Shown: positions 8,503 to 17,230 of the stretch, piece after piece
Numbering within the stretch: the stretch's first letter is position 1
Layout of the letters: every line of letters begins with the position of its first letter
From: an uncultured Gammaproteobacteria bacterium
GTDB taxonomy: Bacteria > Pseudomonadota > Gammaproteobacteria > HK1
Direction of reading: 5' to 3'
Assembly (NCBI GenBank): GCA_958295465.1
Contig: OY282353.1
Location: 310,001-374,000, forward strand
DNA: 64,000 nt
Notes under the pieces: model-generated
What the model was told of the DNA's origin: nothing
The model's input: only the letters and a program-made list of their open reading frames with translations
The model's database searches: none
Made by a program: the position numbers and the translations under genes

Positions 8503-9186
8503 TCAGTAGCTCCCCGCGTTGTCTACCTTGAAGTGGTAGAGCCGCCGGGCCGAGCCGTAGCACCGGAACGTGCCTGCATCGGCGTCGACGCCTGCGCGGT
8601 CGAGCAGCGCTTGCAGGTCCCGCACGTGCTCCGCGCTCGGCTCCTTTTCCTCGCAGTCGGCGCCGAGGCTTTCCACCGTACCCCGCACGAAGAGCTCGGC
8701 CTCGTAGATCGAGTCCCCGAGGTTCGCGCCGGCGTCGCCGCAGACCACCAACCTTCCCGCCTGCGCCATGAACGCGCTCATGTGGCCCACGGACCCGCCG
8801 ACCACGATGTCCGCACCCTTGAGCGAGATGCCGCAACGCGCGCTCGCATCGCCTTCGATGACGAGCAGGCCGCCGTGGGCGGTCGCGCCGGCCGACTGGC
8901 TCGCGTCGCCCCGCACCCGCACCGTCCCCGACATCATGTTCTCGGCGACCCCGACCCCGGCGTTGCCGTCCACCACGACGTTCGCGCGCTCGTTCATCCC
9001 CGCGCAGTAGTAGCCGGCGTGTCCGCGGATCCATACGTCGAGGGTGTGCATCAGCCCCACCGCGAGCGAGTGCCGGCCCATCGGGTTGAGCACCTCGAAC
9101 GCGGTCTCGGCCGCGTTGCCGGAGCGGCGCTGGAGCCGCCGGTTGAGCTCGCGGACATCGGCCGTGCCCAGATCGAACGTCTCCAA
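8503..9186 (-). CDS. mgsB: N-methylglutamate synthase GXGXG subunit
   Basis: A 227-residue protein of the GXGXG (glutamate-synthase alpha C-terminal) right-handed beta-helix type: the turns VVVDGNAGVGVAENMMSG, VRVRGDASQSAG, LLVIEGDASARCG and LVVCGDAGANLGDS repeat along the chain. It is structural and links the amidotransferase and FMN subunits. The predicted start is a TTG at 9186 (LETFDLG), one codon after a TGA. The same head occurs upstream as CTG (9330) and GTG (9474) in a tandem array, so the functional start deserves checking. It ends at TGA 8503. Confidence 0.88.
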   Translation of the reverse strand: METFDLGTADVRELNRRLQRRSGNAAETAFEVLNPMGRHSLAVGLMHTLDVWIRGHAGYYCAGMNERANVVVDGNAGVGVAENMMSGTVRVRGDASQSAGATAHGGLLVIEGDASARCGISLKGADIVVGGSVGHMSAFMAQAGRLVVCGDAGANLGDSIYEAELFVRGTVESLGADCEEKEPSAEHVRDLQALLDRAGVDADAGTFRCYGSARRLYHFKVDNAGSY

Positions 9187-9189
9187 GGT

Positions 9190-9474
9190 TCAAGCGCTCC
9201 TCTGGTTGCATCCCGCCCCGGGCTGCCGCTCCCGCATCGCCGCCGGTTCGAGCAAGCCCCGGCCAAGGCGACACCGGAACCACCGGTTGAGCTCGCGGGC
9301 GCCAACCCCACCCGGGCCGAGCGTCTCCAGGGCTCGGACGCTCCCCCGGTTGCATGTCACCGCGGGCTGCCGCTCCCGCATCGTCATCGTTCCGATCCCG
9401 TACCGGCCGCAACGACACCGAAGCCGCAGCCTGGACTTGCGGATTCCGGATACACCCGGATCAGGCGTCGCCAC
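9190..9474 (-). repeat. Triplicated mgsA/mgsB junction (94-codon echo ORF)
   Basis: Between mgsA and mgsB the end of mgsA and the start of mgsB are repeated. Heads begin at 9474 (GTG, MATPDPGVSGIRK), 9330 (CTG, LETLGPGGVGARELNRW) and 9186 (TTG, the real METFDLGTADVRELNRR), exactly 144 bases apart and in one frame. Tails match the end of MgsA: WEPKPATVYDWGSG (real, 9480-9523), MRERQPAVTCNRGSV and MRERQPGAGCNQRSA. The middle stop has become CGA, so an open frame of 94 codons runs from the codon after the mgsA stop to a TGA just before mgsB. Confidence 0.85.
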
Positions 9475-9477
9475 GGC

Positions 9478-10380
9478 TCAGCCACTCCCCCAGTCGTATA
9501 CGGTCGCGGGCTTCGGCTCCCATACTGCGGCCGATTCGACGCCGGGCAGGCGCGCGAGCGCCCGGTACTCCGAGGCCATCGCCACCCAGTCCCCGGTTTC
9601 CGCGAGCACCGCCGGCTTGCACGCGATCGGGTCCCGCAGCACCGAGAACCCCTCCCGCGTCCCCACCGCGAAGGTATAGAAGCCGTCCAGGTCGGCGAGC
9701 GCCGCCTCCAGCGCCTCGGCGATCGTCGCGCCCTGGCGCAGCCGCCACGTGAGGTAGCCCGCCGCGACCTCGCTGTCGTTCTCGGTCTGGAAGCGGATGC
9801 CGGCGTGCTCGCGCAGCCATTCGCGGAGCCGGTGGTGGTTCGACAGCGATCCGTTGTGCACGAGGCAGAGATCGTCGCCGGTGTTGAAGGGGTGGGCGCC
9901 CTCGGTGGTCACCGCGCTCTCGGTGGCCATGCGGGTATGGCCCACCGCGTGGGTGCCCGACGCATCGGGGATGGAGAACAGCTCCAGCACCTGCGCCGGG
10001 AGGCCGACTTCCTTGTAGATCTCCAGCACCGCGCCGGAGCTGGTGATGCGCAGATCCGGGCAGGCGCGCTCGATCCATTCGCGCAACGCCGCCGCCCCCG
10101 TCGCCGAGCGCAGGACCACGTGCGAGGCGACCCGCTCGACGTCCACTTCTCCACCAAGCGCCATCGCCGCCCGCTCCGCGAGCGCGTCGCAGTCGAAGCC
10201 CGCCCCGGGATCGTAGACGACGACCTTGCCCGCCTCCGCCGCGTCGTCCTCCCGGTACACCGCGACCCCGGCGCTGTCGGGTCCGCGCTCGCTCATCTCC
10301 ATCAGCATGGGCGAGAAGATCGCGCCGAGCCGCGGGCGAAGGTCCGGGTTCTTGAGATAGATGCCGACGATTCCGCACAT
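9478..10380 (-). CDS. mgsA: N-methylglutamate synthase amidotransferase-like subunit
   Basis: A 300-residue class II glutamine amidotransferase domain. MCGIVGIYLKNPDLRP gives the N-terminal nucleophile Cys2 after Met removal. It is followed by MSERGPDSAGVAVY, the ammonia-site region GHTRMATESAV, and the HNGSLSNHHRLR and QTENDSEV segments. It is the first gene of the mgs set, with GGAGGTGG before the ATG. In this pathway it works with MgsB and MgsC on gamma-glutamylmethylamide. Its 3' end is the template of the junction repeats downstream. Confidence 0.92.
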   Translation of the reverse strand: MCGIVGIYLKNPDLRPRLGAIFSPMLMEMSERGPDSAGVAVYREDDAAEAGKVVVYDPGAGFDCDALAERAAMALGGEVDVERVASHVVLRSATGAAALREWIERACPDLRITSSGAVLEIYKEVGLPAQVLELFSIPDASGTHAVGHTRMATESAVTTEGAHPFNTGDDLCLVHNGSLSNHHRLREWLREHAGIRFQTENDSEVAAGYLTWRLRQGATIAEALEAALADLDGFYTFAVGTREGFSVLRDPIACKPAVLAETGDWVAMASEYRALARLPGVESAAVWEPKPATVYDWGSG

Positions 10381-10729
10381 GATCCACCTCCGGCGTTCGG
10401 GCAACGTAACGGTGACCGGAGCGGCAAGTGTATGTCTCGCAGTCGCGGATGTCGCGGTCGAATCACGTTCTGCGGTTCCCCGCGATTGACATGGTGTACG
10501 TGCCGGCGCAACTGTTGGATTTCGGCAGGGGCATCGTGACGACGGGCAACGCGGACGACTACCTGACGGGCGGGGAGTCCTGCGGCGTCCACGGCAAGCA
10601 CGCCGGCGAGGGACGGCTCGGGATCTCTCGATTCGAACGAACCACCGGCGACAACGCCGTGGATTCGGTTTCCGAGAGTCCGGCGAGCCGACCGGCAAGT
10701 CGCCGAAACACCCGCGCGTTCGTCTCCGT
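10381..10729. other. Intergenic region upstream of mgsA
   Basis: About 350 bases with no convincing gene. It presumably holds the mgs promoter. I see no clear operator, repeat or terminator. Confidence 0.4.
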
Positions 10730-11008
10730 TCAAGGCGAAGCGGTTGCAATCCGTGGAACTTCCTCCGCCGAAGGGGCGCGATAGTATTCCGGAACGAGCT
10801 CGAAAAGGATTCGTCTCATCGCCGGTTCGTCGAACACCTCACAGGCTTCACGCAACCTTGCAATCTTCTCCTCGAACCTGAACTGCTCGACCTTGCAGTT
10901 CGCCAGGAAAATCTTCCCGTGGCGCGTCGGGCGAGGTTCCTCGGAGGGGTGGAACAATTCTTCGGAAAGCTCTTCCCCTCCCCGCTTCAGGCGATCGCCC
11001 GTTCGCAC
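10730..11008 (-). pseudogene. Truncated CapD/FlaA1-type nucleotide-sugar dehydratase tail
   Basis: The 92-codon frame matches only the C-terminus of polysaccharide-biosynthesis dehydratases: GEELSEELFHPSEEPRPT, then HGKIFLAN, and a last helix with ILFELVPEY. The catalytic Rossmann part is absent, and family members are about 300-650 residues. It is a relic at the edge of the polysaccharide locus. The next 300 bases up to 11325 show nothing else. Confidence 0.6.
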
Positions 11009-11325
11009 GGTGGTATCCTCGCCCGCCCGGAAAACCCACCGAAAACGCCCCCTTTGAGAAGATCGTGGACGGCGGCGACACGAACGTTTTCCCCGACGAG
11101 GGCGACACGGAGGGACACACCATGTCCGGACAAGGCGCTACGCCGGGCACGGCAGATCCTTTCCGCCCTGCTGCGCAAGGAACGAGGTCCCGTCGTCGCC
11201 CCGGCGCCGCAGATGGCGACCGCCGGCGCGGACCGACGGCAACACCCACGGATGGAATCGGAATCGCGTTCTTCATTCGCGGGGCGGGCAGCCGGGCGCG
11301 GGCGGAACGGTGAAGGGATGTGGGT

Positions 11326-13509
11326 GTGAAACAGGTCGTCCAGAACGCCAGGAGCGGTGCACTCGCCCTCAGAACGGTCCCGGACCCGCGGGTCAGGCCG
11401 GGCCATCTGCTGGTCCGGACCCGGGCGTCGCTGATCTCCGCCGGCACCGAACGCCTGGCCGTCAGGTTCTCCAGGAAGAACCTGATCGAGAAGGCGCGCG
11501 CCCGCCCGGATCTGGTCCGCAAGACCATCGGCAAGGTCAGGCGGGACGGGCTCGCCGAGGCCGCCCGGGCGGTGATGACGCGCCTGGACGAACCGTTGCC
11601 GCTCGGCTATTCGGCCGCCGGCGTGGTGGTCGAGGTCGGCGCCGGCCTGGAGGGCCGGTACCGGCCGGGCCAGCGCGTCGCGGTGGCCGGCGCCGGCCTG
11701 GCGAACCATGCCGAGCTGAACACCGTCCCCGACAACCTGGCCGCGCCCGTTCCCGACGGGGTTGCGCACGAAGAGGCGTGCTACGCCACCCTGTGCGCCA
11801 TCGCCCTGCACGGCGTACGCCTGTCCCGGCCCGAACTGGGCGCGTGGTGCGCGGTCATCGGGGTCGGGCTGGTCGGGCAGCTTGCCGCGCAGTTCCTCAC
11901 CCTGTCCGGTGCGCGGGTCCTGGCGCTCGATTTCGACCCCGGCCGCCTCGCTCTCGCCGAACGTCTCGGCGCGGAAGCAATCTACGACCTGAAGGGCGGG
12001 GACCCGCAGGCCGCGGCCATGGCCGCAACCGACGGCATGGGCTGCGATGCGGTGGTCATCGCCGCCGCCACCGAGTCGAGCGCCCCGTTCGAGACGGCCG
12101 CGCAGGTGGCCAGGGATCGGGCGATCGTATCGCTCGTCGGATACACCGGCACCACGTTCCCCTACCGCGAGTTCATGCACAAGGAGCTGACGGTGACGGT
12201 CTCCCGCTCATACGGTCCGGGCCGGTACGATCCGGACTACGAAGCGCGCGGAATGAAATATCCCCCCGGCTTCGTGCGCTGGACCGAGACCGAGAACCTG
12301 AAGACCGCGCTGGACCTCATGCGGCCCGGGCGGAGCCCCCGCCTGGACCCCGGGGCCCTGACCACCCATCGCTTCGACTTCGACCGCGCCGAGGACGCCT
12401 ATGCCCTGGTCGTGGACGGGGCCGAGCCGCATCTGGGGGTGATCCTCCGATACGACGAGCCCGAACCCGAACGTCCGGCGCATCGCGTCCATCCTGCGCC
12501 GGCGGCGGGTGGCCGGGCGTTCACGACACGGGAACGCTGCGTGCTCGGCGTCATCGGCGCCGGGACCTTCGCGCGCACGATGCTGCTGCCGGCGCTGAAG
12601 GGGATGGCGGATTGCGAGCTGCATACCATCGTCACCTCGCGCGGCATCTCCGCCGAACACGGCCAGCAACGCTTCGGCTTCGCCCGCGCGGCCACCGGCG
12701 AAGAGGCGGTCTTCGACAACCCCGACATCAACGCGGTCCTGCTGGCGACGCCGCACAGCCTGCATGCCGGCCAGACCGTGCGCGCCCTGAACGCCGGCAA
12801 GCACGTCTTCGTCGAAAAGCCCCTGTCCCTGACGCGGGAAGGACTCCGGGAGATCGTCGCCGCGGCCCACTCCTCCCCGGCTTTCTTCCAGGTGGGGTTC
12901 AACCGGCGTTTCGCGCCGCTGAGCCTCGCCGCGAAGGCGCATCTGGCAACGCTGCCGGGGCGGCGGCACATCCTGCTGCGGGTCAACGCCGGGCGGCTCC
13001 CGGACGAAAGCTGGCAGCGCGACGCGGACGAAGGCCACGGGAGGATCCTCGGCGAAGCCTGCCACTTCATCGACCTCGGCGCCTTTCTGGCCGGTGCGCC
13101 GATCGTCTCGGTCCACGCCGAAGCCGCGGCGGCGGGAGGCGACCCGTGCGAGGACGTGACGATCACCTGCGAGCTGGCGGACGGAAGCCTCGTCACCGTG
13201 TTCTATACCGCGCTCGGCGACACCGCCTGCGGCAAGGAGCTGATCGAAGCCTACGCGGGGAACAGCGTGATCCGGATCGAGGACTTCCGGCGGATGGCCA
13301 TCGCCGGGAACGGCCGCATTCGGAAGAAAAGACCGCGAAGCGGGCAGGACAAGGGGCATCGCGCCGAGTTGCAGGCGTTCGTGGAGGCGGTCATCGCCGG
13401 CGGCCCGCCCCCGGTCGAGGAGACGCAGCTCGTCAACTCCAGCCTCGCGACGGTCGCGGCGGTGGAATCGCTGGGGAGGGGCGCGCGGGTCGTCCTGGAG
13501 TCGCCTTGA
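11326..13509 (+). CDS. Bi-domain oxidoreductase (zinc-ADH-like + Gfo/Idh/MocA)
   Basis: A 727-residue fusion. Residues 1-375 are a medium-chain dehydrogenase-like domain (LISAGTERLAVRF, LPLGYSAAGVVVEVGAG, Rossmann IGVGLVGQLAAQF). Residues 405-720 are a Gfo/Idh/MocA domain (VLGVIGAGTFARTMLLPAL, HVFVEKPLSLT with the EKP motif, and GEACHFIDLGAF). The start is taken as GTG 11326 (MKQVVQNARSG), because AAGGGA lies eight bases upstream. GTG 11320 is too close to it. Such fusions occur next to heparinase-like proteins in capsule and exopolysaccharide loci, as here, and probably modify a nucleotide sugar. The substrate is unknown. Confidence 0.88.
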   Translation: MKQVVQNARSGALALRTVPDPRVRPGHLLVRTRASLISAGTERLAVRFSRKNLIEKARARPDLVRKTIGKVRRDGLAEAARAVMTRLDEPLPLGYSAAGVVVEVGAGLEGRYRPGQRVAVAGAGLANHAELNTVPDNLAAPVPDGVAHEEACYATLCAIALHGVRLSRPELGAWCAVIGVGLVGQLAAQFLTLSGARVLALDFDPGRLALAERLGAEAIYDLKGGDPQAAAMAATDGMGCDAVVIAAATESSAPFETAAQVARDRAIVSLVGYTGTTFPYREFMHKELTVTVSRSYGPGRYDPDYEARGMKYPPGFVRWTETENLKTALDLMRPGRSPRLDPGALTTHRFDFDRAEDAYALVVDGAEPHLGVILRYDEPEPERPAHRVHPAPAAGGRAFTTRERCVLGVIGAGTFARTMLLPALKGMADCELHTIVTSRGISAEHGQQRFGFARAATGEEAVFDNPDINAVLLATPHSLHAGQTVRALNAGKHVFVEKPLSLTREGLREIVAAAHSSPAFFQVGFNRRFAPLSLAAKAHLATLPGRRHILLRVNAGRLPDESWQRDADEGHGRILGEACHFIDLGAFLAGAPIVSVHAEAAAAGGDPCEDVTITCELADGSLVTVFYTALGDTACGKELIEAYAGNSVIRIEDFRRMAIAGNGRIRKKRPRSGQDKGHRAELQAFVEAVIAGGPPPVEETQLVNSSLATVAAVESLGRGARVVLESP

Positions 13510-15161
13510 AGGCGGGACGCTTCCTGAGAACGGTCCGGCATCTGCGAGCCAGGCAGGTGGCGTACCAGATCCTCCACCGGCTGCGGCGCAGCCGGCCCGG
13601 CCCGGCCCGCGTCGCGGCCCGAGGGCCGATGCCTTCGCCGAAGTGGCCCGACGGGGCGGGCGCATCCTCCCGCACGGGCGACGCCGCCAACGACGCCGCC
13701 CACATGCTCGCGGGGTCCTTCACGTTCCTGAATCGGGCGGAAGTCATCGGCTTTCCACCCCACTGGAACGTCACGGCGCCGCCGCGGCTCTGGCTCTACC
13801 ACCTGCACTACCACGACTTCCTGCAGCAGTTGCCGTTCCAACCGGCCCGAGAGGTGGTCCTGGACTGGATCGCCCGCCATCGGCCGGGGCCGGACCGGGT
13901 CGGTTGGGAGCCCTACCCGGTTGCGCGCCGGATCGTCAACTGGTGCGCCCGCTTCATCGGCGGCGACCGCTCGCGGACCCTCGCCGACGATACGCTCCGC
14001 GATACGTTGTGGGCCAGCCTGTGCGAGCAGGCGGAGCATCTGCGACGGCGCCTGGAATGGCATCTGCTGGGGAACCATCTGCTGGAGAACGCGGTGGCGC
14101 TGTCGCTGTCCGGGAGCTGCTTCGACCACCCGGCCGCCCGGCGGTGGCTCACGGCCGGCCAGGCTCTGCTCGCTCGGGAGCTGCCGGAGCAGATCCTGGC
14201 GGACGGCGGGCACGTCGAGCGTTCGCCGATGTACCAGTCGCGGGTACTCGACGCGCTGCTGCTCCTCGACGCGACCGGGGACCGCGCACTGCGGGTGCTG
14301 GTCCAGCCACGCCTCCCACACCTGGCCGATTCGCTGGCCCGGATGACGCATCCCGACGGCGGGATCGCCCTGCTGAACGACAGCGCGTTCGGCGTCTACC
14401 CTCCCCCACTGGAGCTCGTGGCGGCGGCCGGGGCGGAACCGCCGCGAACGGGGACGTTCGCCCTCGGCGAGACCGGTTACTACGGCGCACGCACCACCGA
14501 GGGCCACTACGTCATCTGCGACGCGGGACCGCTCGGACCGGACTACCAGCCCGGACACGGCCACGCGGACCTGTTCTCCTTCGAGCTGTCGCTGTGCGGA
14601 TCGCGGGTGGTGGTGGACAGCGGGGTCTCCACCTACGAGGCCGGCCCGATGCGCGACTACTGCCGCTCGACGCGCGCGCACAACACGGTCGAGATCGACG
14701 GCCGGGACCAGGCGGAGTTGTGGGCGGCCTTCCGGGTGGGACGGCGGCCACGCCCCGAAGAGGTCCACTGGAGCACGGGCGACGGCGGCTTCCGGCTTTC
14801 GGGACGCCATGCCGGCTACCGGCGACTGCCGGGAGGTCCCATCCATGCGCGGACCTTCCGGTGGCGGCGCGAGGGGAAGCTGGAAATCCGCGACCGCGTA
14901 GAGGCGACCCGCCCCGTCCGGTCGGTGGCGCGGCTCCACTTCCACCCGGAGTGCCGCCTCGACGACGTCGGCGGCGAGGGTTGCGCACTGAACTTTCCCG
15001 GCGGACGGGCGCGGATCCGCTGGTCGGGATGGGAGACGGTGGCGCACGACGCCGGATCGTTCTACTGCCCGGAGTTCGGTGTCGCGCGGCCCAACCCCTG
15101 TCTTGCGTTGTCGAGCACCGCCGCACGCCTCGACGGGACCATCGACATCCAGCCCCGGTAG
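13506..15161 (+). CDS. Heparinase II/III-like polysaccharide lyase family protein
   Basis: A 551-residue protein with an alpha-helical toroid (WEPYPVARRIVNWCARF, LEWHLLGNHLLENAVAL, DGGHVERSPMYQSRVLDAL) and a C-terminal beta-sandwich (PGHGHADLFSFELSL with the Hep_II_III metal/His region, and STRAHNTVEIDG). The TTG start at 13506 overlaps the TGA of the upstream gene, and no Met fits the conserved RTVRHLRARQ N-terminus. It probably trims or lyses a uronate-containing polysaccharide during export. It is tightly coupled to the bi-domain oxidoreductase. Confidence 0.85.
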   Translation: MKAGRFLRTVRHLRARQVAYQILHRLRRSRPGPARVAARGPMPSPKWPDGAGASSRTGDAANDAAHMLAGSFTFLNRAEVIGFPPHWNVTAPPRLWLYHLHYHDFLQQLPFQPAREVVLDWIARHRPGPDRVGWEPYPVARRIVNWCARFIGGDRSRTLADDTLRDTLWASLCEQAEHLRRRLEWHLLGNHLLENAVALSLSGSCFDHPAARRWLTAGQALLARELPEQILADGGHVERSPMYQSRVLDALLLLDATGDRALRVLVQPRLPHLADSLARMTHPDGGIALLNDSAFGVYPPPLELVAAAGAEPPRTGTFALGETGYYGARTTEGHYVICDAGPLGPDYQPGHGHADLFSFELSLCGSRVVVDSGVSTYEAGPMRDYCRSTRAHNTVEIDGRDQAELWAAFRVGRRPRPEEVHWSTGDGGFRLSGRHAGYRRLPGGPIHARTFRWRREGKLEIRDRVEATRPVRSVARLHFHPECRLDDVGGEGCALNFPGGRARIRWSGWETVAHDAGSFYCPEFGVARPNPCLALSSTAARLDGTIDIQPR

Positions 15162-15186
15162 CCCCCGCCTGCATCGACGCCGCATC

Positions 15187-15933
15187 ATGACCTCTCGAAA
15201 TTCAGGAACAGGCAAGGCCACGTCCTGGCTGGACCGGCGCCTCTATCCGGCATTCTCCGATCATTGGGACGATGCCCTGTTCAGGGCGAAGGTGCTCGAT
15301 CATCTCGATGCGTCCACGGTGCTGCTGGATCTGGGAGCCGGTTCCGGGATCGTGCCCCACATGGATTTCAAGGATCGGGCAGGCCTGGCCTGCGGCCTGG
15401 ATCTCGACCCGCGCGTAGCCGCGAACCCGTTCCTTCACGAAGGCCGCGTCGGCGACGCGGAGCGAATCCCCTGGCCCGACGACACCTTCGACGTCGTCGT
15501 CTGCAACAACGTCCTGGAACACCTGTCCCGGCCCGCGGCGGTGTTCCGGGAAGTCCGCCGATGCCTGAAACCGGGCGGGACGTTCCTCGCCAAGACCCCG
15601 GGCTCGCTGCACTACGTTCCGCTGCTCGCCCGTTGCACGCCTTACGCTTTCCACAAGTGGTTCAATCAAAAGCGGGGGCGGGCGGGGGAAGACACGTTCC
15701 CGACCCTTTACAGGGCCAACAGCTCCCGGAGCATCCATCGCCACTGCCGCTCGGCCGGCCTCACGGTAGACGACGTGGATCATGTAGAAGGCCGGCCCGA
15801 ATACTTGCGCTTCTCGGTCCCGAGCTACCTTGCCGGATTCGTATATGAACGGGCGGTGAACCGGACGCGGCTCCTGTCCCATTTCCGGGTCATCATCATC
15901 GCGGTGATGCGCAAGCCGCGGCATCCTTCCTGA
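15187..15933 (+). CDS. Class I SAM-dependent methyltransferase
   Basis: A 248-residue Rossmann methyltransferase. Motif I is VLLDLGAGSGIVPH at about residues 40-53. GLDLDPR follows, then the acidic FDVVVCNNVLEHLSRP and the post-motif RRCLKPGGTFLAKTPG. ATG 15187 is used because upstream codons do not resemble the family. Located among glycosyltransferases, it probably methylates a sugar or lipid-linked intermediate. Confidence 0.85.
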   Translation: MTSRNSGTGKATSWLDRRLYPAFSDHWDDALFRAKVLDHLDASTVLLDLGAGSGIVPHMDFKDRAGLACGLDLDPRVAANPFLHEGRVGDAERIPWPDDTFDVVVCNNVLEHLSRPAAVFREVRRCLKPGGTFLAKTPGSLHYVPLLARCTPYAFHKWFNQKRGRAGEDTFPTLYRANSSRSIHRHCRSAGLTVDDVDHVEGRPEYLRFSVPSYLAGFVYERAVNRTRLLSHFRVIIIAVMRKPRHPS

Positions 15934-15982
15934 CCGGCGGGAACCGGCGTTCGGCAGCCCATCCGTCGAGCCGCGGCAACCG

Positions 15983-17230
15983 GTGCGCATCCTGTTCTTC
16001 TCCCACTACTTCCCGCCGGAGGGGAACGCCCCGGCGTCGCGCACCTTCGACCACTGCACGCGCTGGGCCGCCGCCGGACACGAGGTGACGGTCGTCACGT
16101 GCGCCCCCAACCATCCGCGGGGAAGGCTCTATCCCGGCTACCGGAACCGGCCGCGGCAGGTCGAATACGTCGAGGGCGTGCGCGTGGTGCGGGTGATGAC
16201 GTACCTGGCCGCCAACGAGGGGGCGTGGCGGCGCACCGCGAACTATCTCTCCTACCTGGCCGCGGCCGTGCCGGCCGGCCTCCTCGAACGCCGGCCGGAC
16301 GTCGTCATCGCCACGTCACCCCAGTTCTTCTGCGGCTGGGCCGGCGTGCTGGTCGGCCGGTTCCGGCGACGCCCCGTCCTGCTCGAGATCCGCGACCTGT
16401 GGCCGGAGTCGATCGCCGCGGTGGATGCAATGCGGTCCCGAACCGCATTGCGCCTGCTCGAACTGCTGGAGCGCGGGATGTACCGGGCGGCCCGGCGCAT
16501 CGTCACGGTGGGGGACGGCTACCGGGAACGCCTGATCGAGCGCGGCGTCGAGCCGCACCGTATTTCGGTGGTCATGAACGGGGTCGACCGAAAGCGCTTC
16601 TTCCCGCGGGAGGCGGACCGGGATCTTGCCGGCCGGCTCGGCGTGGCGGGGCGTTTCGTGGTGACCTATTGCGGTACGATCGGGCTGGCCCACGGCCTCG
16701 ACGTGGTCTTGCGGGCGGGCGCGCTGCTGGCCGGCCGCGGGCGGGCGGACATCGTGTTCCTGCTCGTCGGTGACGGCGCCCGGTTCGAGGCATTGCGCGG
16801 CGCGGCAGCGCGTGACAGGCTCGACAACGTGATCTTTGCCGGACGCCTCGATACACGTGACATTCCCGGGGTGCTGTCCCTCTCGGACGCCTGCCTGGTG
16901 CATCTGCGATCGTCACCGACCTTCACGACGGTCATGCCGTCGAAGATCTTCGAGGCCGCCGCGATGGCCCGGCCCGTCATCCTGGGAGTCGACGGATTCG
17001 CCCGGACGTTCGTGGGGAAGGCAGGGTGCGGACTGTACATCGAGCCGGAGAACGAGCATGACCTGGTCGGGGCGGTCCTGCGGTTGTCCGCGGACACGGC
17101 GCTCCGGGCGCGGCTGGGACGCGCCGGCCTCGACCTCGCCGGCGCCTGCGACCGCGACCGGCTGGCCGAGCGGTATCTCGAAGTGATCGCGCGGGCCGCC
17201 ACCCCGGAAGCGGAGGATCCCCCGGCGTGA
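15983..17230 (+). CDS. GT4 family glycosyltransferase (WbuB-like)
   Basis: A 415-residue retaining glycosyltransferase. The N-terminus MRILFFSHYFPPEGNAPASR and PNHPRGRLYPGY are typical of WbuB-type enzymes, which transfer L-FucNAc or a related sugar. The C-terminal half has VMNGVDRKRFFP, GTIGLAHGLDVVL and a donor-site region ending KIFEAAAMARPVILG. It starts at GTG 15983. Its TGA overlaps the next GTG start, so it is translationally coupled to wecB. Confidence 0.88.
   Translation: MRILFFSHYFPPEGNAPASRTFDHCTRWAAAGHEVTVVTCAPNHPRGRLYPGYRNRPRQVEYVEGVRVVRVMTYLAANEGAWRRTANYLSYLAAAVPAGLLERRPDVVIATSPQFFCGWAGVLVGRFRRRPVLLEIRDLWPESIAAVDAMRSRTALRLLELLERGMYRAARRIVTVGDGYRERLIERGVEPHRISVVMNGVDRKRFFPREADRDLAGRLGVAGRFVVTYCGTIGLAHGLDVVLRAGALLAGRGRADIVFLLVGDGARFEALRGAAARDRLDNVIFAGRLDTRDIPGVLSLSDACLVHLRSSPTFTTVMPSKIFEAAAMARPVILGVDGFARTFVGKAGCGLYIEPENEHDLVGAVLRLSADTALRARLGRAGLDLAGACDRDRLAERYLEVIARAATPEAEDPPA

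Noticed and set aside
8533..10539. A 668-codon plus-strand frame
   Set aside because: Antisense shadow of mgsB and mgsA.
10428..10784. 118-codon plus-strand frame upstream of mgsA
   Set aside because: No domain, and its end is antisense to the CapD relic; codon pattern looks non-coding.
11310..15161. A 1283-codon plus-strand frame
   Set aside because: Only its last 551 codons (heparinase-like) have protein character; the first part is an antiphase shadow of the bi-domain oxidoreductase.
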